From Setophaga petechia (Eukaryota; Chordata; Aves; Passeriformes; Parulidae): 64,000 bases of DNA. Below the pieces are notes generated by a model, which was given only the letters and a program-made list of their open reading frames with translations, did not search any database and was not told where the DNA came from. The position numbers were made by a program, and so were the translations under genes. The stretch spans positions 7,002,501-7,066,500 of the forward strand of contig JANCRA010000019.1 in the NCBI GenBank assembly GCA_024362935.1. Direction: 5' to 3'. Shown piece after piece: positions 14,234 to 27,700 of this stretch (positions within the stretch are counted from its first letter, which is position 1; every line of letters begins with the position of its first letter).

Positions 14234-14335
14234 CTGCAGCAGTAACTCCCAGGAGCTTACCCCTGCCCAAGTAGGGGTAAGCTCCTGGGAGTTACTGCTG
14301 CAGTAACTCCCAGGTTAAAAACAAAGCTTACCCCT
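14234..14335. repeat. Perfect 31-bp inverted repeat with a third, interrupted copy
   Basis: The left arm (14234-14264) and right arm (14273-14303) are exact reverse complements over 31 bases with an 8-nt spacer (GCCCAAGT). The right arm overlaps a second hairpin: CCTGGGAGTTACTG (14284-14297) pairs with CAGTAACTCCCAGG (14301-14314) around a 3-nt spacer. A third, direct copy of the unit follows: GCAGTAACTCCCAGG at 14300-14314, then 10 extra bases (TTAAAAACAA), then AGCTTACCCCT at 14325-14335. The first copy has these two halves joined without the 10 bases. The perfect identity indicates a recent event. Template switching during replication is the likely cause. Confidence 0.9.
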
Positions 14336-15196
14336 TTGTTCAGTCCTGGCCTTCCCTCTGCAAAAAGAAGACCACTAAGGGAATGAACCATTTTAACCTA
14401 CATCACTCTGAGGCACTGACAGGAGTTATAGGAATATTTGACTCTTAAATTGTTTCTTTTCACACTGACCACTGACAGAGTTTAAGACATGTTTTAACAC
14501 TGGTACCATTCAAATGTGAAACAGACTTCAGCCTCTAGTGTTTTTCCAGTTGCAGAGAGTGAACATCATCAGCAATTCTTCTGCTGATAAGAGCATTTTA
14601 ATGACTGATTATGAGAAAAATAATTTCCAAATTGTTTTAAAGAACAGCTGAGGGATGCAGCTTGGTAAGGCATTTGTAGTACTTCCACCACACATTACTA
14701 ATACACTAGGATAACTGTTGAATTCATTAATAATGGATTCAGCCCCTTTCCATGAAGAGATAGGCTATGCAGTCTTTTAAATGGACACATCAGAGAAAGT
14801 AATGATGGTACCTGTCTTTTATATAACACTCATATTTTGAGGAGGAACCATGCTGGGAGGACTCAGTCCTGGAGGCCTTACTCTCTTCTGTGGATTCATT
14901 CAGTTGTCTCCCCCTCAGTAAGAAAAAGATGATTTTCAGCCCCTTTTATCTGGGTAGTTGCAGCACACTCTTAGCTTTGAAATGCTTCATGCTAAAAGAG
15001 GAAAATTGGATGTCTCCCATGTGTGAGTGTCTATCTAATAATGAAGATGTTACATTATAGACTGGTCTCAGCTGTGGTTTAAGATGTAATTTAACATACT
15101 CCCTCACTGGAAAAAGGAAGAGTGCATTGGGTTGGATTTTGGGGGCAGGTAGTTCTTCAGCAGAGAATGAGGCTTTCTGGGTTTTGGTGGCCTGAG
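14336..15196. other. Non-coding stretch, nothing recognised
   Basis: Unique AT-rich sequence without a long open frame, a recognisable repeat or notable structure. Confidence 0.6.
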
Positions 15197-15303
15197 ATCA
15201 TAGAATCACAGAATAAACTGAGTTGAAAGGACCCACAAGGCTCATCAGTTCCAGCTCCCAGCCCTGCACAGCACCATCCCCAAGAGTCACGCCGTGTGCT
15301 TAA
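15197..15303 (-). mobile_element. CR1 LINE 3'-end fragment
   Basis: It starts with ATCATAGAATCACAGAATAA and continues GAGTTGAAAGGACCCACAAGG, CTCATCAGTTCCAGCTCC, CAGCCCTGCACAG and CCCCAAGAGTCAC. This is the reverse complement of a CR1 3' untranslated end, a very common bird pattern. The 3' tail lies at the left, so the element is on the minus strand. It is 5'-truncated at roughly 110 bp. Confidence 0.85.
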
Positions 15304-18300
15304 GATTATTGTTGGTCTAGCACTGAATCAGGTACTTCAGCTTAGAAGAGAAATAGGGCATCAGCTACAATTCTGCAATAAGTGTGTGTGGGAAACAAGC
15401 TCTGGGTATTTAATTCTTTAAATGCGTTGGGTTTTTTAATTACTCTGTTGAGACATTTTACCTTGTATTCTCAACACTGGTTGTGAAACCTGTATGCTTT
15501 ATGCAGGTTTCTCAATACTGCATTTCTATGTTGGATATTGAGTGGAGGGGCTATGGAGCAATGGTGTGTGATTGAGACCTCTGAAGAGTGGACTAGGTTC
15601 TGTGAACTCTAGGGTTTCTCCTGTGATGTTAATAGAAGCCATCCATCCATCGTGTTAAATGGCAATGGGAAATGCAGAGGAAACTCCATTTTTCCTTATT
15701 ACTGTTGCTGCTTACAGCCTTTGAGAAGGTTGTATTTTAACTGTATTTTAGATGTGCTTCAGTCACTTCAGGTAAAAGAAGAATGAAATAACTTTTTATG
15801 TGAGTTTTGAAGGCCTTCACTTCCTATGTGTGCATCTTTTACCTCTTTACACCATCTCAGCTATCTTTGCTTCTTTTGTTTTCATACCTGCCACTAAATT
15901 AAAGCAACTCAGATGTAATTTATTCAAAACAGAACATTATTTAGCTGCTTGCTTAAGGGTCATCAAAATGAATGGTAAAAAGCAAAAAAGCTTCAAATCA
16001 CACCTTTGCTTTCATGTAAATCTTAGTCTTTTCTCCCAAGCTTAGAGGAAATGCTGTTCAGCTCAGCTGCTTTCACAAACAACCCAGATATTGTGATTTT
16101 TCCTCTTCATAACTCTTTCAGGCTTCTGGTGATAACCCCATTCATCTTCATCACCAGTCTTTCATTTTTCTCTGCCTTCTTCCAAAAGGGACGAAGGAAA
16201 AAAAGAATTATTTGCTGGAGTAGTTATAGTCAAGCAGCAGTATTCTCCAATTAATAGCTCCAGGCACCTTTCAATGAAAAGGTTTCATCTCTGATTTTGT
16301 TCAGTTTCCTGATACCTTCATCTACACTAGCCTCCTGTGCTTTAAAACTATTGGACTACATAAGCTGAGGTATCTATGATGTATTTTTTTTATGTCTAAT
16401 GTAAGTATTTATATAATGGAAGTATTGTTTTCCTTTCTCCTCTTTTCTTTCTTCTCCCTGTATCTCTTGCTGATTTGCTTTGATAGAATTCATGTGCCCT
16501 TTGCATATATTTCTGTTAACATATGGTTTCAAAGATTTAAACTGCATAAGCAAATGTCTATTTCTGGTCCATCAATGATTTAACGTGAGAGAAAATCCTG
16601 GCCTTAGGTTTTTTCCGTGAGTCACATTAGCCATACTAGAATTGAAATGTGCATTTTGAGTTACATTCATGTGAAGGCAAAGACAATTCTTTTTCCTGTG
16701 CTTCTATGTTTTAGTTGCTCTTAAAAGGTAAAAAATTATTACCTTTGTGTACATGTATATGGGTTTTCTATTTCCAATGTGTCTTTTACTTGTAATTTTA
16801 CAACAATCTGGTAGAAAAAAAAAGAAAAAAAGGCCAGGAAGTCTCGCAAGATATTTCGATACAGACTGCAAATTGAACTCACTCAAATGAACACATGTCA
16901 GGTAGGATTGCCTGGGATCAACCTCATTGAGTGAGCTGAATGGAATGCAAATGTCTGTTTTGGTTCTGTATTACCCACTTCCAGGCAGATGGAAATGTGT
17001 CTTGTTGGGTGCCATTCGTTGGGAAGGGAGAATGAATGAACTTGGAACAAGGGTCATCCATTAGAGCTGCTGAAGAGAGTGAGGAGTAGATAAGAGTCTC
17101 AAATGATTGAATGGTGTGTGATTACAACAGCAGTAGAAAAAACATCCAAGAAGATTACATTTCAGTCCAGGGAGGTCTGAAATAATGTTGCAGCATAAAG
17201 AACAAGAACAGTCTATTAAATGCACTGAAAGTAACAGAGACTAAATTCACAACAATGCTTTGTAATTGTACACATAACTAAACCACCAAACTAACTAGTT
17301 CTGTGTGGAAAAATATGTGTAGCTGAAGATTTGAAAGCAGCAAGTCAAAGGTATACCTATCAGTTTCTGAATTTCCCAATAAATTACAGGCTTTTTATTT
17401 ATATTTTCTTTTTTCTTTTTCCTGAAATTGGTATTCTAATGGCAGCACCACAAATGGAAAAGAACTCCTCTGCCTTTTGTTCGGGCATGAGGCAGCTGAA
17501 ATCAGTATTTCAGCAAAATACAACCTTTCTTCAAATATGAGAGCATATTGTATACATTTTGCAACCATTACAAAGAAGTTAACTTTAGATATATTTCTTA
17601 CAAATCTTCTGTTTTGACCATTTATCAGTTCAAAGAAGTACCTTTTCTTAGATTTAAACTGCTTGCATTTTTATCATTTGTTGCTCAAGCTATTTTCCCA
17701 TTGACACAACACAGTACACCAAAAAAGCAAGGCATTCTTGCTGCTAACAGAGAGGCACACTGAAAATTCATTTTGTTCTCATGGCATATTTGCCCAAAGA
17801 GAAATAGAACCAAACTTCAGAAGTAATCAGGATTTTTTAAAAGAGGCAAGTTATTATGTGAATGAAAGTTCCAGCCTCTTATTCAAGCACAGGAGGTCCT
17901 ATCAGCCTCTTATTTTCTGCAGGTAAGACTGAAATGCATGAAGTCAGCAGAGCAACATGGTCCAGCCAGGCTCCTCCCTTAAGAGAGACTGCAGCCATGG
18001 GCTGCTCTCTGAAGATGCAGCTGTAGAATGTACCTCAAGAAATTCAACAGAAGCTGTGACATGTTCTTGCCCTCTCCTATGAGGCAGAGGTTAGCTTACA
18101 TAGCATACAATATGTGACTGAAGCCTGCTCAGGCTTGAACAGAAAGGGTACAGAAATTTACTTAAGACAATTTTCCCTGCCACCTTTGCTGGAAGGATTG
18201 AGCTCTGCAGTTGGCAGTAATATGCATAATGGCACAATGAACACCTGCCCCAGAATGAAGGCCCTTCCTGAGGTGGTGATGCTCCATATTTTGAACCCTC

Positions 18301-18724
18301 TGTGTAAGACACCTTATGGTTTACCTTCAACAGCCCAAGTTATGTCTGAATATAGCACTTGTTTATGGGCCTCTCTCTCCACACTCAGCACCTACATCTT
18401 CCTGCTGTGAAAGCTGAGGGTTAGTCCTCACCTCAGAAAATCTTCCAGGAGCCTTTTTTATATAATTCTATCCAGGTGCTGTATAACAGTATTTCAGAGT
18501 CCTGTATTTACATGTTTGGGTCTTTAAATAATTTAGGAAAAAAAAAAATAGCTGGAAGTGCAGCCATCCTAGTGGGTTGATACCCACAACTGAATTATTA
18601 TTTATGTGCTTAATGTATCAATATTGCAGCAGACTTAGATAATTTAGTAAAACATTGTCCTTATTTACCTCATTAACAACTGTCTTTATATGTGCACTAT
18701 TTATGTGTCCCTTTGTGTCCTTAG
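15304..18724. other. Non-coding stretch, no gene recognised
   Basis: Unique AT-rich sequence. Open frames at 15800-16254, 16392-16583, 17331-17926 and 18091-18410 are short and rich in Phe, Leu, Ser and Ile, as T-rich non-coding DNA gives when translated. No repeat family is recognised. Confidence 0.6.
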
Positions 18725-18905
18725 TCCCTGTTCACCACCGTAAGTCTTCCAGTTTTTCCTCATAAGGTTGTGTTTCCAAACACCATATCTGATAATTTCT
18801 GCTGCTGTCTTCTGAATTCTCCCTGGTGTGCCCACCTTACTACGTTTTGGGCAACAACAGACACGGTATTCCAGCTGTGTCAGTACTAATTAAGTAGACC
18901 AGAAG
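18725..18905 (-). mobile_element. Old CR1/L3-like LINE fragment
   Basis: The order TTTTTCCTCATAAGGTTGTG, CTGCTGTCTTCTGAATTCTC, ACGGTATTCCAGCTGTGTCA and GTACTAATTAAGTAGA parallels the reverse complement of the CR1/L3 reverse-transcriptase 3' region (TTTTCCTCATAGGTCATGTT, TTGCTCTTCTCTGGACTCTC, ACAGTACTCCAGCTGAGGCC). The frame is destroyed by substitutions and indels. Weaker similarity may run on to about 19090. It appears older than the other CR1 pieces in the window. Confidence 0.5.
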
Positions 18906-21900
18906 ATTTTCTTCTGGATACATATGTGAAACATCATCATGCTCTTAGTCCCTATTTGTCCATATTCTATTATTCCTGATACCACTACTGTCTAACAAGC
19001 TGTTACTCATTTATTGATATACTCCATATTTTTTGCCAAGCATGCTGGGATTTCATAATTTGGATCTCATAGGATCGAATTCAGGCTATTCCTTGAAATT
19101 CCCGGTATCACTGAGTTTTCATCCTTCCTCTTATATATCTGCAATTCTTGCCTCTTTTGTTCCATCCTCAGTTGAAAAACACTGATACGGATTTCAGGTG
19201 AAGCCACACAGAGGTCTCTTTGGACAACCATTTCGTTTTGACCAAACTCTATTTTAAGAGGTCTTTGGGAAAGCTTTTTTCAAGCAGAAAATGTGCTGTT
19301 ATGAGGATTTCATCTAGATCATGTTTTCTAAGTCTATGGGTGTGTCTTATTACTTTCTTCATATTATGGGTTGCTTTACATAAAGTTAACCTTAATGACC
19401 TCCTTAAGAGTGGAATTTATGTTTAGGAGATACAGAATTCAGTTGCATTTTGGAGAGGTAGCAAAAAATGCTTGGAGCACTGAAGTACTAAGCCACAAAT
19501 TGAATGTTCTATTTAAATCTTTCTGCAACAAATCTGCTGTAACCCAGAACCAGGACATGCATATTCCAAATCTTGTCAGAGTCTGATTCACTCAGAAATT
19601 TTAAAACTTTTCTGGGTTTTTTTTGGAAGTCAAGAGAGGCTTCAGTCATTTTAAATTTATTTTATTCTGTAAGAATTTTAGGCACTCAGTGAAGCAAGTG
19701 CCAGGTTATTATTGTGGTGCAGGCTATACTGAAATAGAAAAAATACTGAATGCTGAAATTTCCATAAATCTATTTTCTTGAATGTATAGAAAACAGTGAC
19801 ACTTACAGGAAGCCAATGTTTTGAATAAAAAGTGAACTAAAAATGTTAGTTTTAAGTTAGACAATTATGTCTAAAAATTTACGTGAATATTCTTGGCTTG
19901 TTTTGTCTTTTACAAGGCAAGTGTCATTAATTCCAGCACAGCATTTTCATTGAGTCCTTCAATCAGTGAGATCTGTGTGGCCCAACAGAAGAGTTTAGAT
20001 ACAATTTATAACTAAATCCAGCATACAGCTGACAAAACCACCAGGTAGCAAATTGGCTGAAATTCCTGGATTCAGATCTCTGGATGAGGTAATGGTTTTT
20101 GGCTTGACAGTCTATGCTGCAGAAGTGACATTTTTTGCTTTCAGTGTATGCAGAGCAGCAGCTTTAATATTTGCAGAATATTCTTACCCTTGTCTTTTAA
20201 AACTGTTCTTTAATGATTTTTTTTTTTTGTCAGGGCCTGCTTCAATCAGTTTTACAGGAACTTGAAATGCAAATTCTTTGAGACTTTTGTCAAATATTTT
20301 TTATCAAAGGGCATGAAGGTACATTCAGAAAGTTCATTCATGGCTACATGCATCATTCATGATTTTTATTCACATATAATTTCCTATTTGTTTTGAAAGC
20401 TCACTTCCAAATATTCCATTGTGTGGAAAATACCCCAGAGCACATTCCTTTTACAAGTAATACAGTCTTTTATAGGTCGCTTCTAATTTGGACACTTCAC
20501 TGAACACAGCTGCCACAATTAGAGTCAAATTTGTGATTTTCTTCATTGTATGGTACCAGTGTGAATGATACATAAACACAGCTGGCCTGAATGCAGATTT
20601 CTTCACATGATGATGCCTATCAGCAGCAGCAGTATTTCTGAGGCACTGACCCACAGAGGCCAAATTAAAAATCAAATTAAGCATCATAAATGCAACTTCA
20701 TTACTATTCATGCTTTGAAAATTATGCACTGATATGATTTATATAAGAAAACTGACTGAATGTCCCCAGCTGAAGAAGTGCATAAGTCAACAAAAGGTTT
20801 CCAAAGAAACCAAAGAAATACCCAAAGAAATTTAGGCATGAACAGTCCCCAGCTTCTGCAGATGTAAGTGTTCTTTCAATAAAGGACAATATTGTAAGAA
20901 AGTCTCCTTCCCAATTGTGTGCTATTGAATAGAAATACCAATTTTCACTAAAATGGCATTAAAGTTCTGTTAAATTTATTTTAAAGATGCTTATTTGTGC
21001 ATGTGCCAGACTCTACAGTGATGAGCAGAAATTGTTTATTCTGGGAACTTTGTGTCAACACATTTGTCTACAGATAGTGTCTGTAGACTGTCTTTCCAAA
21101 ATTTCAACAGGATTTGGATTTGTGTTTAATAAATAATAAAATTATTCTGCCATCAAAAGTGATGGTAGAAAAGAGACTACAAGGGGAATCAAGAGTAAGA
21201 AAGATAGAGCAGGAGTCAAACAATGAGCACATTACCAAATTTCTTAGAGTGAGTGAGGGAAATGGAGTGAATTTGTGCAGTAACAGAGCTTGGGTTTTTT
21301 CTGTAAAATGCCTTTTAATCCTCTGTGAAATTTGAAAGTTTCTGAATGGCACAGGGCAGCTCAGAAAAAGAGTTTCAGGTTCAAGACAGCTAAATTTTCC
21401 TTTGTGAACCTGGATTCTATATCTGCCATAAGTTCTATGGAACACTAGATAAATCCTTTAAACCAGACCTCCACAAATGGACACTCATTGCATCTGTTCT
21501 TTTTTTTTCTGGGTGCTCAGCTGAATTCATTAATTCTTGGTTTAAGCCCACTCAAGGTGAGTGGGAAACTTGTACCTGAATTTCCAGGCAGTTCCTCACA
21601 TGCTGAATAGGAGGAGTTATGATACTATATATATAAAATAGAGAAGTGCTCAGAAAATAAATCAGTTAATGTATGTGAATTATTTGAGTATAACAGTGAA
21701 AAGCACTGCTGAAAAGGGAGTGAGAATGCTGACTCTGTTACTGGAACAAGGATGGCCAGGAAGCAGTAAATACAATGGCACAGGACCACATATCAACCCT
21801 GGAAGATGAAACAAAAGAGAAACTGAAGCTTGTCCAGCTGATTTTTAGCAGAGCACTCTTCTTTCCTGTTAACTGAATACAACAGTGGTCCTAAGGGAGA

Positions 21901-22065
21901 AAACAGTGCATGAATGTGTAATTACAAGCCTGTACCATAATGGGTATAACCAAAGGGACTAGATTAATTTTGCAAAGGCAACCTTTCTTCTGACATTGCC
22001 AAACTGAAATGCATGATTAGGAAGGGGAAGCACAGCAACTGCTCTTTTGGTATTTCACCTGTGTT
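18906..22065. other. Non-coding stretch, no gene recognised
   Basis: Unique AT-rich sequence. The first 200 bases may still belong to the old CR1-like copy to the left. Open frames at 19220-19586, 20053-20265, 20451-20729 and 21104-21445 have no recognisable domain and overlap in opposite frames. Confidence 0.6.
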
Positions 22066-22105
22066 AAAAAAAAAAAACAAAAAAAAAAAACCAACAAAAC
22101 CCACT
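22066..22105. repeat. A-rich tract (A12 C A12) grading into A/C
   Basis: Two 12-A runs separated by one C are followed by CCAACAAAACCCAC. The drift from A-runs to A/C-rich sequence recurs at 36.3 kb and 60.5 kb in this window. Confidence 0.9.
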
Positions 22106-24537
22106 CAATAACTGCTCTGAGGCATTTATATATGTAATAACATCCCTGATCGTTTCAGTCCTGGAGAATTAGGTGTGTTAGTTTATTTTACTAATGCTGT
22201 AATATTTGTGTTTAATGTAGCAATGTATTAATTATTTCAACAGCCTGAACTGCAGGTTAAACAGGTATTTAGCAAGTGAGAAGCAATGTATGTAGGGCAA
22301 ACCAGGATAATGCAACAATTTTGTTCATAGTCTGCAGGACCAAGCAGAATAAAATTGCTTGTTTGATATTCAAATCTGCCATGAGATACCCTCAGCAGTC
22401 CTCTCTCCAATAACTCCCAGAGCTTTCTCAGAGACACAGGATGCTCAGGAGTGGGAGGAGGCATTTATATTTCTCTTTGTTATGAGTTACCCTGTGAGGT
22501 TACTGTGCAGAGCAGGGGATATTCTCATTAGGGGAGGCCGAATGTGAGGATCCCACATCAGAGCCTGTTGCTCTTGTGGCCTCTGTGTGTCCATGGCTCT
22601 GTCCTCTGAGATCCTCCAGGGCTCTCTCCCAGTCAGGAGTGTCCAGGAAGACTTGCAAGAAGGCCACTTGATGTCTGTGAATATCCAGGTGACTAAGCCT
22701 GGGGTTTAATTTATATCAATGTCTTACTGTGCTACCCTGTGCTTAAAATTCCAGAGGATCAACAACAGAGACTGACTGGCTTAGGTTTTGGTTTTGTTTT
22801 CTTTCACCTGCTGCTTGGATCCTATGAGCAGCACTATTAGCCTTGTCCAGAGTTCTCCCAATATATTCTGATGATCCACTGAGTTCATTACAATATGTAA
22901 TTCTTTTACACCTACACTTGAGCTTTAGGCCAAAGAGTAAGCAAGAAAATAAAAATGTTAATAAAAACCCAGAGCACTTAATATAATCAGCTTGGTTTTG
23001 CAGAGTTGTTCCTCTAGGAGAGGAAGATTTTCTTTATTTTCAGTTCAGAATTAATGATGACGTTTTTTAAATTTTTATTAGTGCAAAATTTTTAAAAAGC
23101 AATTTAAGTCCCAGTTAAGGTATTTGTTTTAAAGTCAAACTCATGATTAAGTGGGGGATTTTTAGCTTTCAATTTCAGTCATCATATTTTTATTTTTCAA
23201 GATACACACTGGAGCAGGTCCCACAAGGAGAGTTATAGAGTGTGCAGCAGTTGTAGCTCACACTGCTATTTGCTTTTTCTTAATGAAGAAAAAAGTGCTG
23301 TGATAGGGATTTCTTCCCATTATCTCATATTTATAGCTTAGATTCCTCCATGATGAGAAAATCTTTCCTCAGATTACCAAAATGCCTGGCTGTTTCATAT
23401 TCTTATCTTAATGTCCCTTGATTTGGTCTAGCTGCTATAAGATCATATTAGGAACAGTCCAGCCAGCAAAGGAGATTGCCAGGTGGGTTTGTGACATAAT
23501 TCCATAAACATTACAGCCATTCTGTCCCACAGAGGCATGAGCAGTATGGCTGTATAGACTTTTTCCTTTTTGGAGAGGCCCTAAGGTCATGCAGTACAGT
23601 GTGTGTAATGGAATACATACCTTTGAAATGTCTTGTGAAGATGCTAAAATTATTAACATTTCAACAGAGGGATGGAGAGGAGCTCTGTAGAATCAAATGG
23701 GCTTCTGTGGTTTTCATTGTGCCCAGCCTTGCCACAATCTGGTTTCTTTTGCATGCATTTATATTTGGTTCAGAAATTTTTATGAGAAATACCATGTAAT
23801 ATTCTATTTAGAAACAATGCTGTCATAATCTCCTATTTTAGAAAAATATTTTGTATTCTTATGATCAGTGACATTTCAGTATTTAAATTTATTAATGGTA
23901 GCTGTGTAAGATAGGAAAGCTTTATTGTTTCCTCTTAGGGTTAGCAATGAAAAGCAAAATGACATGATGGCAGTCAGGCTTGAATACTGAAGTAGAATAG
24001 GCTGAGATATGTAGCAAACCAAAGTTTTGACTTAAATCTGAATTCACATTCTAGTATAACACTGCCAAACAACATCATATACTTAAATGATAAAAGCAAA
24101 TTTGACTACAGTCTTATCTACTTTGTGATGTGCTGACTATAAATGTGTTTCAGGTGTTTGATGGCTGGAATAAAGAGAAGGGCTCCTTTCATGAATAGAT
24201 GCTTGTCTTCCCAGGATAATCTTTCCAGCATGATTATGAAAAACCACTTTCCCATGAGAGTCTCCTGAAAACTAAGCACTCTTCCTAATGGTCCTTCCAA
24301 AACCTTCTCTTCCTGTCCTTTGCCCTTTTTTTGCTGTTTTTTGGTGGGGTGAGGTTTGGTTGGCTTTTTGCTTTCTTGCTCTTTTTAACTGCTGGTCATG
24401 AGCAGACCAATTGGCATCAGAATAAACCATGGCTGTGATTACAGTTTGGCTGCATGTACAGAGAAGGCATTGACTTAAAATTTAGGCTCAAAAGAATTTG
24501 GCTATTAAATAGGACTAGAAGTTGTGATGTCTTTGAC
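22106..24537. other. Non-coding stretch, no gene recognised
   Basis: Unique sequence. A patch at about 22490-22700 is richer in G and C, without CpG enrichment. Short open frames at 22237-22547, 23435-23799 and 24118-24300 are unrecognised. T/G-rich sequence appears from about 24320 to 24370. Confidence 0.6.
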
Positions 24538-24554
24538 AAAAAAAAAAAAAAAAG
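24538..24554. repeat. A17 homopolymer
   Basis: An uninterrupted run of 17 A, lying about 80 bases before a T31 run. Together they could form an A/T hairpin. Confidence 0.9.
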
Positions 24555-24633
24555 GAAGGTAGACATATTTATTTTACATTAGACCTAATGTTAACAAAGT
24601 CTAATTATTGTGAGAATCTCTGTAGGGTTGGTT

Positions 24634-24636
<3 letters not shown>

Positions 24637-24667
<31 letters not shown>

Positions 24668-24714
24668 CTTGTGGTGTGTTGATTTTTTTGTTTGTTTTTT
24701 GGGGGTTTTTTTTC
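24637..24714. repeat. T31 homopolymer followed by T/G-rich low complexity
   Basis: Thirty-one T (24637-24667) are followed by CTTGTGGTGTGTTG and repeated T-runs with short G-runs up to about 24714. Read on the other strand this is a poly-A with an A/C-rich leader, the same composition as at 36.3 kb. Confidence 0.9.
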
Positions 24715-27700
24715 AGAAAAAACTTGTAGGAATCCAGGAAAGGCAAAGATGAAGACCATTTTCAGTTTCCTTCTGATTAAGAGGAGTTTTACTTAAATCT
24801 GGAAATTTGAGAGTCAACACTGCTGCAAAAAATTACAGCAATATTGTTTTTCTGTTTCACTGACTATCCTTTCACTTCATGTTTATGATTTCTGGCTTCT
24901 GTTTTCACACTTCCACCTGAATTATTTTGTATATTTGTATATTTTTATTCTCCCCTGCTTTAATAATTACAAATTGAGAAGAACTGGAAAATGTCTCATT
25001 CCAAAGCAATTATGCTTAATTTACTATTTTTTTGCAAAATAATGTTTGTTTGTCACCACTGACAGCAGTATCTGCCATTGGGAGCAGTAATTGACAGGAT
25101 CTGGGCATAAATCCCTCTCCTCATTGGGAGAGTTTCAGCCCATGTCCTTTGCCATTGGAAAGGGAACACCTTTAACACCAGTCTGCACCAGACACTGGGA
25201 AGACCTTATCTTAGTCTCTCTTCTTGAAAACTCTTCCTTAACGTAACCTGATCTGCACTGGGAAGAGTCTAAGGCCTGAATTATTTTTATATCAATAGCA
25301 GAAACTGAAGAATGAGCTGAGGTTATAGGTCCTTACCTGTTTCTCAGGTCCTGTCAATGTAACCCTCTGTTCACAGGCAGAGCAAAACATCACTCCTGTT
25401 TTAGTATCGTTCCTGTTTCTTTCACTGAGCTGACAGCAACAGTATTTTCCACTTATATTCATGGACAGAAGTTTTTTTCTTTTCTGAAAAGTGTTCTCAT
25501 TTCTCTTCCATGAGCATCTCCATTGGTTCAGCAATATTGTTTTTGAAAGGAGTAACTAACTCAGTGTACAATATTGCAGTTGAGAATGACAGAGTCATAC
25601 AGCCAACTACATTTGTGATCTCTTAGAAGCACAGGCCACTCAGGTATGATGCTTCTTGTCTTAAATGGGGTGGGTTCACAGGCCGAAAGAAATTCAAGCT
25701 CAAATCTTCAGTGACTCTTGTAGCAAAGATGCTTAAATTAGCAGATTTATCACTTGGTTTTGTGTTTGAGAGTCTTCTGTTTTGGAAGCTGTGATCAACA
25801 AAAAATACAGTACACCTTAGTTAAAGAAAGTGCCATTAGATTTAATGACTGTGAGCAAGGCAGAAGACCAGAGGTTTTTGAAAAAACAATAGACCTTCAT
25901 GTATAGATCTGGTTTGTTGCCTTGTCCTACACTATAAAATGTTAACTGGTCAGGAGTTCTGTCTCAGACAGTAGGATAACCAGTATCTGGCCTTTCAAGA
26001 GAGAATTTTTCATTTGTTTTTTATCCTTTTGATATACAAGCTTCTAACCGCAGCAAACGTGTTCTGTAGCATAACTAGCTGAGTGGGAGCAAGCTGTTCA
26101 TGTTTGATAACTCTGGACCCTCTTAACCCTTAAAAATGTGTCAGCTTATTTTATGTAGAGTTTAAATCAGATCTCAGCTGACTACTGATAATTTAAGCAA
26201 ACATATATATGCATATGAAGTCAGAAACTTAACTTCTGGTGAAGCTCATCTCTGTGAACTTTTACAATAGCTTGTGGACTGGAATTTGGAGTATTTGTTG
26301 CTACTTTTTGATTTAAGGACATGAAAAAGAGAGGCTATGATCCAGTCTGCCTAAATCTTGCCTACAATAGGATTAGAATGCTTTAACCCTGCTGAATCCT
26401 AGACACTGATCCAGCCTGCTTACTTAGTAAGGCTATTAAATCCTGGAGGCATTGAAATTCATTAGATAGATACCTCCCATATAGTCTGAACATTCGCTAG
26501 GCACTAACCATTTTGTCAGTGTATGTGCACAGAAGAGCTTTTCTTTCTGGGGAATTGAGTGACAAAAGGCATATTTCAATCTAAGACAAGACAGAAAGGT
26601 ACCAGAAGCAAGAAGCTCCAAATATTAGACTGTGTGATGTGTCTGTCTACCTTCTTCTTATACAAGGAGAGTGCTGGGAAGGCAGAAAGAGATGGGATCT
26701 AAGTTTCTGCCCCTGGCTATCAGCAATATGACAAGGATGTGATTTAATGAGAAATGCATAAATAAGTGCTCTCACAGCTAAATGTTTTAACTAATAGCTT
26801 GGACTTGGGCTTTTCCAGCATTTACTCCCCTTCACTGTTCTGGGCACAGTGATATGGTATTTGGACACAGCTCTTGGTCCAGCAATCACTAGGCCACTTC
26901 TCTGAGACGTGACCTCAGCTCTGATCAGATAACCTGGCATCCAGATCTTCACTTCTTTCACACATTTTTATTGCCAATGCAGTTCTGTGAAGTGCCATCA
27001 CTCTGTGGACTGAGTGAATGGAGCTATGCAAAATTTTCCTTTAGTTTCCTGTGATTTGAGGTGAAAAGATGTACACATCATTTAAGCAGACAGAACTGAT
27101 GATATCTGCAAATGCCTGAACTCTATATATTGGCAGGAAAAAAGGGAAAATAGGTAAGTCAGGAAGGCTGCATATACTTTTACAAGTCTTCAAAGGTATC
27201 TGACTCCATTGACTTGTAGAGAAGCTGGGCAAGCTAAACTGCCTTCCCTTGCCAAACACATAAAACTGAGATGATGCAATATCCAAATTTGAGCAGACTG
27301 GATAATACCCTGAAAAACAAAGTTCTGTGGCCAGATGGTTGAATGAAATGGCATGAGTCTCCTGCGGTATGAATATTGCGAATGGCAAAATTTCATGTCA
27401 CCCATGCCAAGGAGAAGTTTTGTATAATGAACCTTATTGCTGGAGGGAGGAGTCACGTGTACAACCTTTTCTCAGACACCACATGAACTCCTTCATCCAG
27501 AAGGTGCAACAGTCTATTTATTCCTTCTGCATTGTTTTTAATGTCCTGCTCTGTCTGAGAAATCCAGCTTGAAATTGTTTTGATGAATGCAGATACATTT
27601 CTATATTTCACCACCAATGGTTTATTCTGATGTTCAGGGACAATGAGCAGCAGATCTGTGTCTGACATATTTTGATATATTACCCTACCTCCACAAGACA

